Below are positions 13,934 to 21,967 of a DNA stretch of 21,988 nucleotides, piece by piece. Each line of letters starts with the position of its first letter. The first letter of the stretch is position 1. A program made the position numbers and the translations under genes. The stretch is from Chloroflexi bacterium UBA6077 (lineage in GTDB: Bacteria; Chloroflexota; UBA6077), in assembly GCA_002436065.1 (NCBI GenBank), contig DIXP01000045.1, forward strand, positions 1 to 21,988. Direction: 5' to 3'. Under the pieces are notes generated by a model. The model saw only the letters and a program-made list of their open reading frames with translations, made no database searches and was not told the origin of the DNA.

Positions 13934-14737
13934 ATGGAGGGCGCTAACAGCTGTTTCCCTTTCGTGAATCTACCCATGAGGCCTGGCAAGCCCAGGTCCA
14001 GCGGCTTCACCGTCGTGTCGGACAGGAGCCTCTCGATGCAGCAGGCGCGGGACCTGATGGAGAGTGGGGCTGACCTTGTCGACTACGTCAAGCTCACCGA
14101 CCACGTGGCGAGCCTGCTCTATCGGTCGGAGGAGTGGTTCAGGGAGAAATTCGCGATCTACAACCGGCACCAGGTGAAGACGCTGCCAGGAGGGATTACC
14201 TTCGAGGTGGCGGCCATGCAGAAGCAGGTCGAGCCCTTCATGCTGAGACTGAAGGAGTTGGGCTTCGACGCGGTGGAGATTAGCGAGGATGTGATCCCCC
14301 CGCTTCGCCTCGAGGAGCGCCTTTCGTACATCCGCCTGGCCAGGGAGATCGGGCTCGAGGCCTTCACTGAGGTGGGAAGGAAGGACCCAACGGCCCCGCT
14401 GGAGGCCGAGGAGGCGATCGAGGCGATCAGGCGGGACCTGGAGACCGGCGCGAAGAAGGTGACCATCGAGAACAGCGACATCGCTTTGCTGATGAAGACC
14501 GGACCCGAGCCACTGGAGCGGATTGTGGAGGCGGTGGGATTGGCTCCACTGGTGTTTGAAGTGGGCCCGCACGGGTGGCCGGAGGTCGCGACCTGGGTTA
14601 TCAGGACGTTCGGCCCGGAGGTCAGCCTGGAGAATCTCGGGCCGGAACAGCTGTCCATCGTCGATGCGATGCGTCGAGGAATGCACCGCAATGTGAACTA
14701 CGAGTTTCTCAGCAAGAGGGGCGGCAGAGTGGAGTGA
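13934..14737 (+). CDS. ComA-like protein 3 (diverged phosphosulfolactate synthase family)
   Basis: This 267-residue protein is the most diverged of the three ComA-like paralogs. It keeps KPRSSGFTVVSD, DYVKL, GGITFEVAAMQKQVE, EISEDVI, EVGRK and a C-terminal VIRTFGPEVSLENL block. It lacks the FEAETT segment of copies 1 and 2, reading FEVGPHGWPEV instead. At the E-x-R-E-S-G position (as I recall it for ComA) it has IENSDIALL. It probably therefore has a different substrate or partner from copies 1 and 2. ATG 13934 follows AAGGAGGGT (13922-13930); a GTG at 13916 overlapping the previous stop is less likely. It is followed by 184 nt without a gene before the second binding protein. That gap holds only a 10-bp palindrome (14874-14883) and a weak hairpin (14815-14829). 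Confidence 0.75.
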   Translation: MEGANSCFPFVNLPMRPGKPRSSGFTVVSDRSLSMQQARDLMESGADLVDYVKLTDHVASLLYRSEEWFREKFAIYNRHQVKTLPGGITFEVAAMQKQVEPFMLRLKELGFDAVEISEDVIPPLRLEERLSYIRLAREIGLEAFTEVGRKDPTAPLEAEEAIEAIRRDLETGAKKVTIENSDIALLMKTGPEPLERIVEAVGLAPLVFEVGPHGWPEVATWVIRTFGPEVSLENLGPEQLSIVDAMRRGMHRNVNYEFLSKRGGRVE

Positions 14738-14921
14738 CCTGTTGGCGTTCCAGAGCGTGCCGGCAGGGTTAATGTGCGATGGAGGTGAAGGCTGGACTGA
14801 TAGCAATGGCATCTGCCTGCGGAACAGGCGTCCACCCGAAGATCGAGAGAATTGGGGCCAAGGTGCGCTCCCTGCGCATGCGCCGGAGCGGCCTAGTCAA
14901 CTACAGACAGGAGGTTATGGC

Positions 14922-16052
14922 ATGCGACTTGTACCACATGGCTTTTCGTTCAAGACCATGATCGGAATTGGCGCAGCAGTTACTATGCTCCTCGCGGCGT
15001 GCTCTCCTGCTGCTCAACCGGCGCCGACGTCACCACCGCCCACAGCACCTAAGCCGGCGGCTACTGCCGCACCTGCGGCAGCGCCTACTGCAGCCCCGGC
15101 GGCTAAACCGGCGGCCGCGACCGCGGCGCCAGCGGCAGGTCAACCAGCCGCCAAGGCCTGGGTTCCTACCAAGCCGGTCGAGCTGGTCGCTCACGTCACC
15201 CCGGGTGGCGGTGCAGACGTCTTCGTTCGCATGATTGCCGACCTCGTGCAGAAGAACAAACTGATGACGCAATCGCTGGTGGTCGTAAACAAGTCCGGTG
15301 CCAGCGGTGCCAACGCCCTCAGCTACCTGAATAGCAAGCGTGGTGACGATCATACCCTCATGGGGATGGTTGTTGCGCTCGTCGTCACCGCGATAGGCGA
15401 GCCGTCCGTGCCGCAGCCGAAGGATTGGACGAAGATCTCGCTGCTGCAGATGGACCCCACTGTATGGCTTGTGAGAGCCAATTCTCCCTACAAGGATGTC
15501 AAGCAGTTGCTGGCGGCGGCGAAGGCCGAGCCTAAGAAGATCAGCGTCGGGTTTGGCTCGGTGGGGTCATCGGACCACCAGGCCTTCTTCCGAGTGGCCA
15601 AGGCCACCGGCGCCGAGTTCAACTACGTGAACTTCGGAAGCGGCGCGGAGGCGATGACTGCCCTGCTGGGAGGCCACATCGACATGGCATCCGGCCAGCC
15701 ATCTGAAGCGCTGGAGCAGATCAAGGCCGGGAAGCTGCGAGGAATGCTGACTCTGTCCGACGAGAGACTGCCGATACTCCCTGACGTCCCGACGGCTATC
15801 GAACTCGGCATCAAAGTCACGGGCGAGCTGCCGCGCGGAGTCGTCGGCCCGCCCGGAATGCCTAAGGAGGCCGTCGCCTACTACGAAGGCGTGATGAAGA
15901 AGGTCACCGAGACGGCCGACTGGAAGGCATACATCAAGGAAACCAACGTCATCGACAAGTACCTCAACAGCGCCGACTTCACCAAGTACATCGACGATCT
16001 GTCACCTCGGACCGAGGCTCTGATGAAGGATATGGGTCTGCTGAAGAAGTAG
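14922..16052 (+). CDS. tctC: Tripartite tricarboxylate transporter substrate-binding lipoprotein (TctC), cognate to TctBA
   Basis: This 376-residue TctC/Bug-family lipoprotein has a signal peptide ending in a clear lipobox, LLAAC, with lipidated Cys27. A spacer of about 50 residues made almost only of Ala, Pro, Thr and Lys follows. The binding fold starts at PVELVAHVTPGGGADVFVRMI and includes VVVNKSGASGANALSYLN, SVGFGSVGSSDHQ and TALLGGHIDMASGQP. ATG 14922 has AGGAGG at 7 nt; the same frame stays open back to 14742, but that part has no signal-peptide character. It directly precedes tctB and tctA and is the natural partner of that membrane pair. It differs clearly from the protein at 4246-5394, so the two probably bind different ligands. 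Confidence 0.92.
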   Translation: MRLVPHGFSFKTMIGIGAAVTMLLAACSPAAQPAPTSPPPTAPKPAATAAPAAAPTAAPAAKPAAATAAPAAGQPAAKAWVPTKPVELVAHVTPGGGADVFVRMIADLVQKNKLMTQSLVVVNKSGASGANALSYLNSKRGDDHTLMGMVVALVVTAIGEPSVPQPKDWTKISLLQMDPTVWLVRANSPYKDVKQLLAAAKAEPKKISVGFGSVGSSDHQAFFRVAKATGAEFNYVNFGSGAEAMTALLGGHIDMASGQPSEALEQIKAGKLRGMLTLSDERLPILPDVPTAIELGIKVTGELPRGVVGPPGMPKEAVAYYEGVMKKVTETADWKAYIKETNVIDKYLNSADFTKYIDDLSPRTEALMKDMGLLKK

Positions 16053-16071
16053 GTCCGCGTTACGCGGCAGC

Positions 16072-16135
16072 AGTCCGGAAGGATGTCCCTGGCGGTCGGC
16101 AGCGACCGGCTGCCAGGGTCCCTGGCAGCCGGACT
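16072..16135 (+). other. Structured intercistronic RNA with competing hairpins between tctC and tctB
   Basis: Two strong, mutually exclusive hairpins can form. Hairpin A pairs CCCTGGC (16087-16093) with GCCAGGG (16112-16118) and contains an inner GGTCG/CGACC stem (16094-16098 with 16103-16107). Hairpin B is a 13-bp inverted repeat, CCGGCTGCCAGGG (16106-16118) with CCCTGGCAGCCGG (16120-16132), and needs a few unpaired bases at its tip. An outer AGTCCGG/CCGGACT pair (16072-16078 with 16129-16135) can enclose hairpin A. No T-tract follows. Placement after a binding-protein gene suggests a role in making more TctC than TctBA, by mRNA stabilisation or attenuation. Confidence 0.6.
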
Positions 16136-16239
16136 CCGCGGGGCGCGGCGTTGCAGCCCATATCGCCCGTCCCGAATTGCGCAACACGAAAACGTTAGCC
16201 GAATGCCTACATCTACGGTCTTGTGGGAGGCCTATGCCG

Positions 16240-16722
16240 ATGATCTCGAAACGACTTGGCGACCAGGCTGCGGCGCTGTTTCTGGCCGCCGTTGCCGGTG
16301 TATTCTGGTTCAACTCGCGCGATATGCACTACCAGTCTGAGTTCGGGCGGCCGGGGCCTGGCTTCTTTCCTACGTGGCTCTCGCTGGCGCTCCTGGTAGT
16401 TGCCGGCATTCTGTTCGTGCGGGCCAGCCTGTCGAGCGAAGCGGATGCAGAGAGTCCCAGCGTCGGCGCTGCCGGTGTGGCACGAAGGCTACTAAGACCT
16501 TTGCTGCTGTTGGCGTTTCTCATGTGCGCGGTCGCTCTGATGTCCACGTTGGGTTTTCTTATCACGGTTGGGCTGTTCCTGGCGACCGTCATGACAGTTG
16601 TGGAACGTGTCTCGTTGTGGAAGGGCGTCATGGTGGCCGGGATTGGCACCTTTGCCTTCTATCAACTCTTCAGTGTATGGCTTGGGGTTCAACTTCCGGT
16701 GGGGGTGATACTCCGACCATGA
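16240..16722 (+). CDS. tctB: Tripartite tricarboxylate transporter small membrane subunit TctB
   Basis: This 160-residue integral membrane protein has four predicted transmembrane helices (around residues 8-25, 42-58, 83-101 and 104-150 split in two). It carries the family segment FGRPGPGFFPTWLSL near residue 36. TctB is the small membrane subunit of the tripartite tricarboxylate transporter, a secondary cation-driven uptake system. GGGAGG (16225-16230) lies 9 nt before ATG 16240; the in-frame ATG 16234 is an alternative with only 3 nt spacing. Its last codons overlap the tctA start by 4 nt (ATGA), so TctB and TctA should be made in equal amounts. Confidence 0.88.
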   Translation: MISKRLGDQAAALFLAAVAGVFWFNSRDMHYQSEFGRPGPGFFPTWLSLALLVVAGILFVRASLSSEADAESPSVGAAGVARRLLRPLLLLAFLMCAVALMSTLGFLITVGLFLATVMTVVERVSLWKGVMVAGIGTFAFYQLFSVWLGVQLPVGVILRP

Positions 16723-18254
16723 TCGAGCTGTTTGGCGGGCTTGCCCAAGGATTCGGCGTCGTCTTCACTCTCTCGAATCTGGCCGCGGTGTTCATCGGCT
16801 GTCTCGTAGGCACATTGATCGGCGCGTTGCCCGGGCTCGGGACGTCGGGTACCATCGCGATCCTGCTGCCCATCACCATCGGGATGGCTCCGGCGACCGC
16901 AATGATCATGTTTGCCGGCATCTACACAGGGGCGATGTATGGCGGTTCCATCACCTCCATCCTGATTAACACACCTGGCGAGTCCTCGTCGGTGATGACC
17001 ACTCTGGATGGCTACCAACTGGCGAAGCTTGGGCGCGGGGGCGCCGCGCTCGGCATGTGCGCCATCGCATCCTTCGTTTCGGGGACGATAGGCGTTCTTC
17101 TGATGACCTTCATCGCCCCGTCTCTGGCGGACTTCGCCCTCTCCTTCGGTCCAACCGAGTACTTTTCGCTGATGCTGCTCGGTCTGACGATGCTGGCCTT
17201 CCTGGGCAGCGCCTCCTTCCTCAAGGCGCTAGCTTCTGGTCTGGTCGGTCTACTGCTGGCGCTGGTTGGAATGGATCCGGTAGAGGGGCAGAAGCGTTTC
17301 ACGTTCGGGATGCTGCCGCTTATGGACGGGATAGCGTTCATGATAGCGGCGATGGGATTGTTCGCCATCGCCGAGATCCTGATGAACGTCGAAAGAAGTA
17401 AGGAGAACCGCCCGATCTTCTCGACAAGCTGGAAGAGCGTCTACCCGACGATGTACGACATCGTCAGTACTCGCTGGACCATGCTCCGCGCGGCGGTCAT
17501 CGGCTTCCTCATCGGCGCGCTCCCGGGCGCCGGGGCCACAATCGCCTCGTTCGTTTCATACGGTGTCGAGAAACGTCTATCCAGGCATCCTGAGGAGTTC
17601 GGCAAAGGCGCGATGGCTGGAGTGGTAGCTCCGGAGGGTGCCAACAACGCCGCAAGCGCCGGTGCGCTGGTTCCTCTGCTTACGTTGGGCATCCCCGGCT
17701 CCGGAGCAACCGCCATGATGCTCGGTGCCCTGATCCTGTACGGTGTCAAGCCCGGCCCGCTGCTGATACAGAACGAGCCCGAGCTGTTCTGGGGGGTGAT
17801 CGCGAGCCTGTATATCAGCAACATGGTGCTGTTGGTGATGAACCTGCCGCTGATCCCCGCATTCGCCGCCGTGCTGAAGGTGCCCTACCACTACCTCTAT
17901 CCGTTCATATTCATCGTCACGATGATAGGTGTGTACAGTCTCAACAACATCATGTTCGATCTTCAGCTGTTGGTAGCGTTCGCAGTGCTCGGCTACGCGA
18001 TGCGGAAGCTCGGGTTTCCGGCGGCGCCGGTAGTGCTTGCCCTGGTGCTGGGACCACTGATCGAGCGAGCACTGAATCAGGCGCTAACCATATCGCATGG
18101 GGACTTCTCAGTCTTCTTCACCCACCCGATCTCGGCCACGCTGATCGCTCTCAACATTCTGCTGGTAGTTGGCGCCGTGCGGAGAGGCGTTGGCTCATCG
18201 AGACGGAGCGAAGCACAAGGAACACCGTCAGCAGATGGGGGGACTCCTGCCTGA
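16719..18254 (+). CDS. tctA: Tripartite tricarboxylate transporter large membrane subunit TctA
   Basis: This 511-residue polytopic membrane protein has about 11-12 hydrophobic segments. It contains the two related TctA signatures: GTLIGALPGLGTSGTIAILL (about residues 30-49) with YGGSITSILINTPGESSS, and in the second half GALPGAGATIASFVSYGVEK with TLGIPGSGATAMMLGAL. The duplicated G-x-x-P-G-x-G motifs are taken to line the carboxylate and cation sites. It forms the translocation channel with TctB, fed by the TctC lipoprotein. The start ATG overlaps the tctB stop. The C-terminus ends in a short hydrophilic tail. A 38-nt gap leads to the next gene, which suggests continued co-transcription. Confidence 0.95.
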   Translation: MIELFGGLAQGFGVVFTLSNLAAVFIGCLVGTLIGALPGLGTSGTIAILLPITIGMAPATAMIMFAGIYTGAMYGGSITSILINTPGESSSVMTTLDGYQLAKLGRGGAALGMCAIASFVSGTIGVLLMTFIAPSLADFALSFGPTEYFSLMLLGLTMLAFLGSASFLKALASGLVGLLLALVGMDPVEGQKRFTFGMLPLMDGIAFMIAAMGLFAIAEILMNVERSKENRPIFSTSWKSVYPTMYDIVSTRWTMLRAAVIGFLIGALPGAGATIASFVSYGVEKRLSRHPEEFGKGAMAGVVAPEGANNAASAGALVPLLTLGIPGSGATAMMLGALILYGVKPGPLLIQNEPELFWGVIASLYISNMVLLVMNLPLIPAFAAVLKVPYHYLYPFIFIVTMIGVYSLNNIMFDLQLLVAFAVLGYAMRKLGFPAAPVVLALVLGPLIERALNQALTISHGDFSVFFTHPISATLIALNILLVVGAVRRGVGSSRRSEAQGTPSADGGTPA

Positions 18255-18292
18255 CCCGGGTAGGGTTTTGCATGCGTCTTTGGAGATAGTAG

Positions 18293-19366
18293 ATGACATT
18301 ACTTCTCAGCAACGAAGAGATCGAGACCATCCTGAATATGGAGGGCTGCCTTGCTGCGCTGCAGGAAGCTTACCAGGATCTGGCTGCGGAAGTCACAACC
18401 GAAGGCCTTCGTTCCGACGTGGTTTCGCCCTCCAGCCACCCCGACGCCGTGCATAGCCTGAAGGTGTACTCGACCGCTTTTCCACGTCGCGAGGTCGCGG
18501 CTATCCGGCTGAACTCGGACCTGCTTACCTTCAGGCGGGGTGCTGTCGGCAAGCAGCGCAGCAAGATCCCCGCGGCGCCTGGCGAGCGATGGGTCGGACT
18601 GGTGCTGCTTTTCAGCACCAGTACCGGAGAACCGCTGGCCATCTTTCCTGATGGCGTGGCCCAGCGGGCCAGGGTTGGCGCGGCATCCGGCCTTGCATTG
18701 AAGATCCTCGGCCGGCCCGATGTTGCCGAACTGGCGATCATCGGCTCGGGATGGCAGGCGGGTGCTCAGGCAATGGCAGCTTGCGCTGTGCGGAAGATCC
18801 GCCGCATTCGCATCTTCAGCCCGAATGCGCTTAATCGCGAGCGCTTCTGCGCAGCGTGGGAAGGCACCCTGGGTGTCTCATTTCTGCCGGTGGAGTCGGT
18901 CGCCGAAGCCGCCAGGGGAGCCGACGCGATCCTCTGCGCCACCAACTCCATGCGGCCGGTTCTCGCGGCCGAGGTCGTTGAGCCGGGGATGCATGTGGGC
19001 TTCATCCGCATTCCGGAGGCAGGCGCGGATGTCCTGGCCAGGGCCGACGTCGTGGTGCGACACACCCCTCCTGAGCTGTCGACTGTGCAGCTTCTCAAGG
19101 GAGCCGACTCGCCGGATGTGAGGGGCGACCGCGGCTGGGACAGTTCGGGCGCGGACAAACTGGGTGGGCTTCCTGACCTGAAAGACTTGGTCGGAGGACG
19201 AGTGGCAGGACGATCCAACCCGGACCAGGTCACCTGTTTCCTGAACAACACTGGAATGGGGCTTCAGTTCGCTGCGGTCGGCCACGCCATATGGGAGTCG
19301 GCCAGACTTCGTGGCGTGGGCCGGGAACTCCCAACGGAGTGGTTCACAGAATCTGTGCATCCATAG
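18293..19366 (+). CDS. Ornithine cyclodeaminase/mu-crystallin family NAD(P)-dependent protein
   Basis: This 357-residue member of the ornithine cyclodeaminase/mu-crystallin family has an N-terminal dimerisation/substrate domain (HSLKVYSTAF, then DGVAQRARVGAASGLALKIL). The Rossmann glycine motif is IIGSGWQAGAQA, and ADAILCATNSMRPV closes the cofactor site. Family members reduce imines or deaminate amino acids, for example ornithine cyclodeaminase, ketimine reductase, alanine dehydrogenase and iminosuccinate reductase. The residues that define ornithine cyclodeaminase cannot be judged confidently, so no substrate is given. Near an amidase and carboxylate enzymes it may handle an amino/imino acid intermediate (inference). 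ATG 18293 follows TGGAGAT. The next gene begins 27 nt downstream. Confidence 0.88.
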   Translation: MTLLLSNEEIETILNMEGCLAALQEAYQDLAAEVTTEGLRSDVVSPSSHPDAVHSLKVYSTAFPRREVAAIRLNSDLLTFRRGAVGKQRSKIPAAPGERWVGLVLLFSTSTGEPLAIFPDGVAQRARVGAASGLALKILGRPDVAELAIIGSGWQAGAQAMAACAVRKIRRIRIFSPNALNRERFCAAWEGTLGVSFLPVESVAEAARGADAILCATNSMRPVLAAEVVEPGMHVGFIRIPEAGADVLARADVVVRHTPPELSTVQLLKGADSPDVRGDRGWDSSGADKLGGLPDLKDLVGGRVAGRSNPDQVTCFLNNTGMGLQFAAVGHAIWESARLRGVGRELPTEWFTESVHP

Positions 19367-19393
19367 CACACCCAGGATGGAAAGGAGCTGCTG

Positions 19394-20800
19394 ATGGGCG
19401 TTGATGCCAGGACGACGCGAGACCATATCGGACGCCGACTAGCGACCTTTGCCAGCGACCTGAGTCTGGAAAGGGTTCCGGCGACGACGCTGGATGCCTT
19501 GAAGCTGCAGATCTTGGACATGCTGGGGGTTATGCTGGCCGGATCGACGACGGGTGTGTACGCATCCGTTGTCCGCGCCATGCAAGCGATGGGTGGCGCC
19601 CCGGAGGTCACGGTCGTCGGGTCCCCGTGCAGGCTTCCAGTGGCGTCGGCAGCTTTCGCTAACGGGACGGCAGCGCATGTGGTGGAGTTGGACGGGGCCC
19701 TGCAGGCCACCAACGTGCATGCTCATTCCTCTGTGGTGCCGGCCTCGCTGGCCGTGGCGGAGCGGACAGGCGCCTCGGGACAGGAGTTCCTCCTGGGCGT
19801 ATTGGCGGGTCTGGAAGTAGCGCTACGGCTGGGCCGTGCCATGTTCCCGTCTCATAGTCGCCGAGGCTTTCATCCCACCGGGAGCTGCGGCACCTTCGGG
19901 GCGGCCGCTTCCGCTGCTCGACTGTTCCATCTCGACGAGGCGGACACGGAGGCAGCCCTGGGGTTGGCCGCTACCCAGGCTATGGCGCTGAGAGGCCAGC
20001 CGGGTCCGGGGGCCTTTGAAATGAAGCGAGTCCATGCTGGCAAGGCCGCCCACAACGGGATCCTGGCGGCATTGCTGGCTCGGGAGGGGATCCCTGCTGC
20101 GGAGGGTTTCCTGTCTGGCGATCGAGGCTTTATGCGGCTCTGCTCGGATGGGCCCGATCTGGACGGGCTGCTAGACGGCTTGGGCGAGCAGTTCGTGGCC
20201 GCGCAGTGCTATCTGAAACCCTACGCCGCGGTGCGCCACGCCCACGCTCCAATAGACACCATCCTGGCCTTTCGCCGGGAACGCGCGGTGGATCCGGCCC
20301 TGATCCGCCGGATTGTGGTGCGGATCTATCGCGAGGGAGCGCTGCACGACACTCGGGAGCCGGAGTCCCCGGGCCATGCGCAGTTCAGCCTTCCCTACAG
20401 CCTGGCGGTAGCGTACCTCGATGGGAATGCCCTCCTCTCGCAATACAGCCAGGAGAGATGGTCGGACCCTCAGCTGCGGGAGTTGGCTCGGAAGGTGGAG
20501 GTCCGCTTCGATGCCGAGATGGATGGCGAGTTCCTTCGGACCAAGCGCCGTGCGCACGAGGTTCGCGTGGAGATGGATGGTAGAGAGGTTTGGATCGGCC
20601 ACACCGACTACCCGAAGGGTTCGCTGAACAACCCGATGTCGCCGGAGGAGGTGGAGCGCAAGTACTTCGACCTCGCGGAGATGGTTGTCGATGTGGATAC
20701 GGCACTCCGGTTGCGCGAATCTGTAGAACGGCTGGAGCGCTTGGAGACTGTGGAGGCGATCTGTTCTTGCCTCGGATGCCCGGCCGCGGAACAGAGTTGA
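19394..20800 (+). CDS. MmgE/PrpD family protein (2-methylcitrate dehydratase/aconitate-type)
   Basis: This 468-residue MmgE/PrpD family protein belongs to the group of 2-methylcitrate dehydratase PrpD, cis-aconitate decarboxylase and iminodisuccinate epimerase-type enzymes. Family landmarks are ILDMLGVMLAGS near residue 40, AAFANGTAAHVVELDG (about 92-107), the GFHPTGSCGTFGAA block (about 157-170), ECYLKPYA-like QCYLKPYAAVRH (about 274-285) and a C-terminal NPMSPEEVERKY. These enzymes need no iron-sulfur cluster and dehydrate, decarboxylate or epimerise polycarboxylates. Homologs are often near transporters and isomerases for unusual carboxylic acids. AAAGGAG lies 6 nt before ATG 19394. Beside a tricarboxylate transporter and an isocitrate dehydrogenase-like gene it most likely acts on a citrate-like or substituted succinate substrate. 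Confidence 0.9.
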   Translation: MGVDARTTRDHIGRRLATFASDLSLERVPATTLDALKLQILDMLGVMLAGSTTGVYASVVRAMQAMGGAPEVTVVGSPCRLPVASAAFANGTAAHVVELDGALQATNVHAHSSVVPASLAVAERTGASGQEFLLGVLAGLEVALRLGRAMFPSHSRRGFHPTGSCGTFGAAASAARLFHLDEADTEAALGLAATQAMALRGQPGPGAFEMKRVHAGKAAHNGILAALLAREGIPAAEGFLSGDRGFMRLCSDGPDLDGLLDGLGEQFVAAQCYLKPYAAVRHAHAPIDTILAFRRERAVDPALIRRIVVRIYREGALHDTREPESPGHAQFSLPYSLAVAYLDGNALLSQYSQERWSDPQLRELARKVEVRFDAEMDGEFLRTKRRAHEVRVEMDGREVWIGHTDYPKGSLNNPMSPEEVERKYFDLAEMVVDVDTALRLRESVERLERLETVEAICSCLGCPAAEQS

Positions 20801-20875
20801 CGGGGATGAGATCGGGTGGATACCCCCGTTGTTGCACATGGCATGAATGGAGATCAGCGAGGAGATGAGAGCGAG

Positions 20876-21967
20876 ATGGCAGTGTACCGAGTGACCCTGA
20901 TTCCGGGGGATGGGACGGGGCCCGAGATCGTCGAGGCTACCAGGAGGGTCCTCGAGGCCACTGGGGTGGCTTTCGACTGGGACGTCCAGGAGGCTGGGAT
21001 CGACGTTTACGAGAAGCTTGGAACGCCGATGCCCGAGAGCGTCTTCGAGTCGATCAGGCGGAACAAGGTCGCGTTGAAGGGACCTATCACCACGCCCCTG
21101 GGCAAGGGCTTCAGGAGCGTCAACGTGGCGTTGCGCAAGGAGCTGGAGCTGTACGCCTGCCTCAGGCCATGCAAGAGCTACAAGGGGGTGCGAAGCCGAT
21201 ATCAGGACGTGGACCTGGTGATCGTGCGGGAGAACATGGAGGACCTCTACGCGGGGGTGGAGTTCCAGAAGGACTCGGAGGGGGCTAGGCGGCTGATCGC
21301 GCTGGCCCAGGAGACCGGGGCTGGGCGGATCGTGGAGGACTCCGCGATCAGCATCAAGTCGATCTCGGTTAGTGGGACTCGCCGGATCGTGAAGTGGGCC
21401 TTCGAGCACGCACGGGCCAACAAGCGCCGAAAGGTGACGGCCGTGCACAAGGCCAACATCCTGAAGTATACCGATGGCCTCTTCCTGGAGGTGGCGTCCG
21501 AGGTGGCCAGCCAGTATCCTGATATCGAGTTCGACGATCGGATAGTCGATAACATGTGCATGCAGCTGGTGCAGAAGCCGGAGCAGTACGACGTGCTGGT
21601 GCTTCCCAACCTGTTTGGTGATATCCTGTCCGACCTGTGCGCGGGGCTGGTTGGGGGACTGGGGGTAGCCCCAGGCGCCAACTTCGGGGCGGGGGATGTG
21701 GCGGTGTTCGAGCCGACGCATGGGAGCGCGCCGAAGTACGCGGGGCAGAACAGGGTAAATCCGTCCGCGACGATCCTATCCGGTGTGCTGATGCTGAGGC
21801 ATCTGGGGGAAAGGGAAGCGGCCGACCGGCTGGAGCGGGCCTTTGCCTCCGTAGTGGCCGAGGGCTGGTATGTCACCTACGACATGAAGCCATCTGCCGA
21901 TGATCCCACGGCCGTCGGTACTTCCCAGTTCGCGGACGCGATCATTTCGAGGATGATGGAGATCTAG
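20876..21967 (+). CDS. Isocitrate/isopropylmalate dehydrogenase family beta-decarboxylating dehydrogenase
   Basis: This 363-residue enzyme of the isocitrate/isopropylmalate dehydrogenase family oxidises a 2-hydroxy acid with NAD(P) and decarboxylates the product. Motifs are LIPGDGTGPEI at the N-terminus, RSVNVALRKELELYACLRP (substrate arginines), VRENMEDLYAGVE, AVHKANILK with the catalytic Lys, LVLPNLFGDILSDL (metal aspartates) and the GSAPKYAGQNRVNP cofactor segment. The S-x-N-x-x-x-R pattern is that of isocitrate dehydrogenases, especially the NAD-dependent mitochondrial-like type, rather than isopropylmalate or D-malate dehydrogenase. ATG 20876 gives a standard N-terminus; an upstream in-frame start at 20816 adds 20 non-conserved residues. 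The stop TAG lies inside the right terminal repeat, so the gene ends just at the window boundary. Confidence 0.9.
   Translation: MAVYRVTLIPGDGTGPEIVEATRRVLEATGVAFDWDVQEAGIDVYEKLGTPMPESVFESIRRNKVALKGPITTPLGKGFRSVNVALRKELELYACLRPCKSYKGVRSRYQDVDLVIVRENMEDLYAGVEFQKDSEGARRLIALAQETGAGRIVEDSAISIKSISVSGTRRIVKWAFEHARANKRRKVTAVHKANILKYTDGLFLEVASEVASQYPDIEFDDRIVDNMCMQLVQKPEQYDVLVLPNLFGDILSDLCAGLVGGLGVAPGANFGAGDVAVFEPTHGSAPKYAGQNRVNPSATILSGVLMLRHLGEREAADRLERAFASVVAEGWYVTYDMKPSADDPTAVGTSQFADAIISRMMEI

Noticed and set aside
20876..21967. Isopropylmalate dehydrogenase (leucine pathway, with LeuC/LeuD)
   Set aside because: The substrate region reads SVNVALRKELELYACLRP, which is isocitrate dehydrogenase-like. 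There is no LeuA, and the setting is catabolic with transporter and amidase genes.
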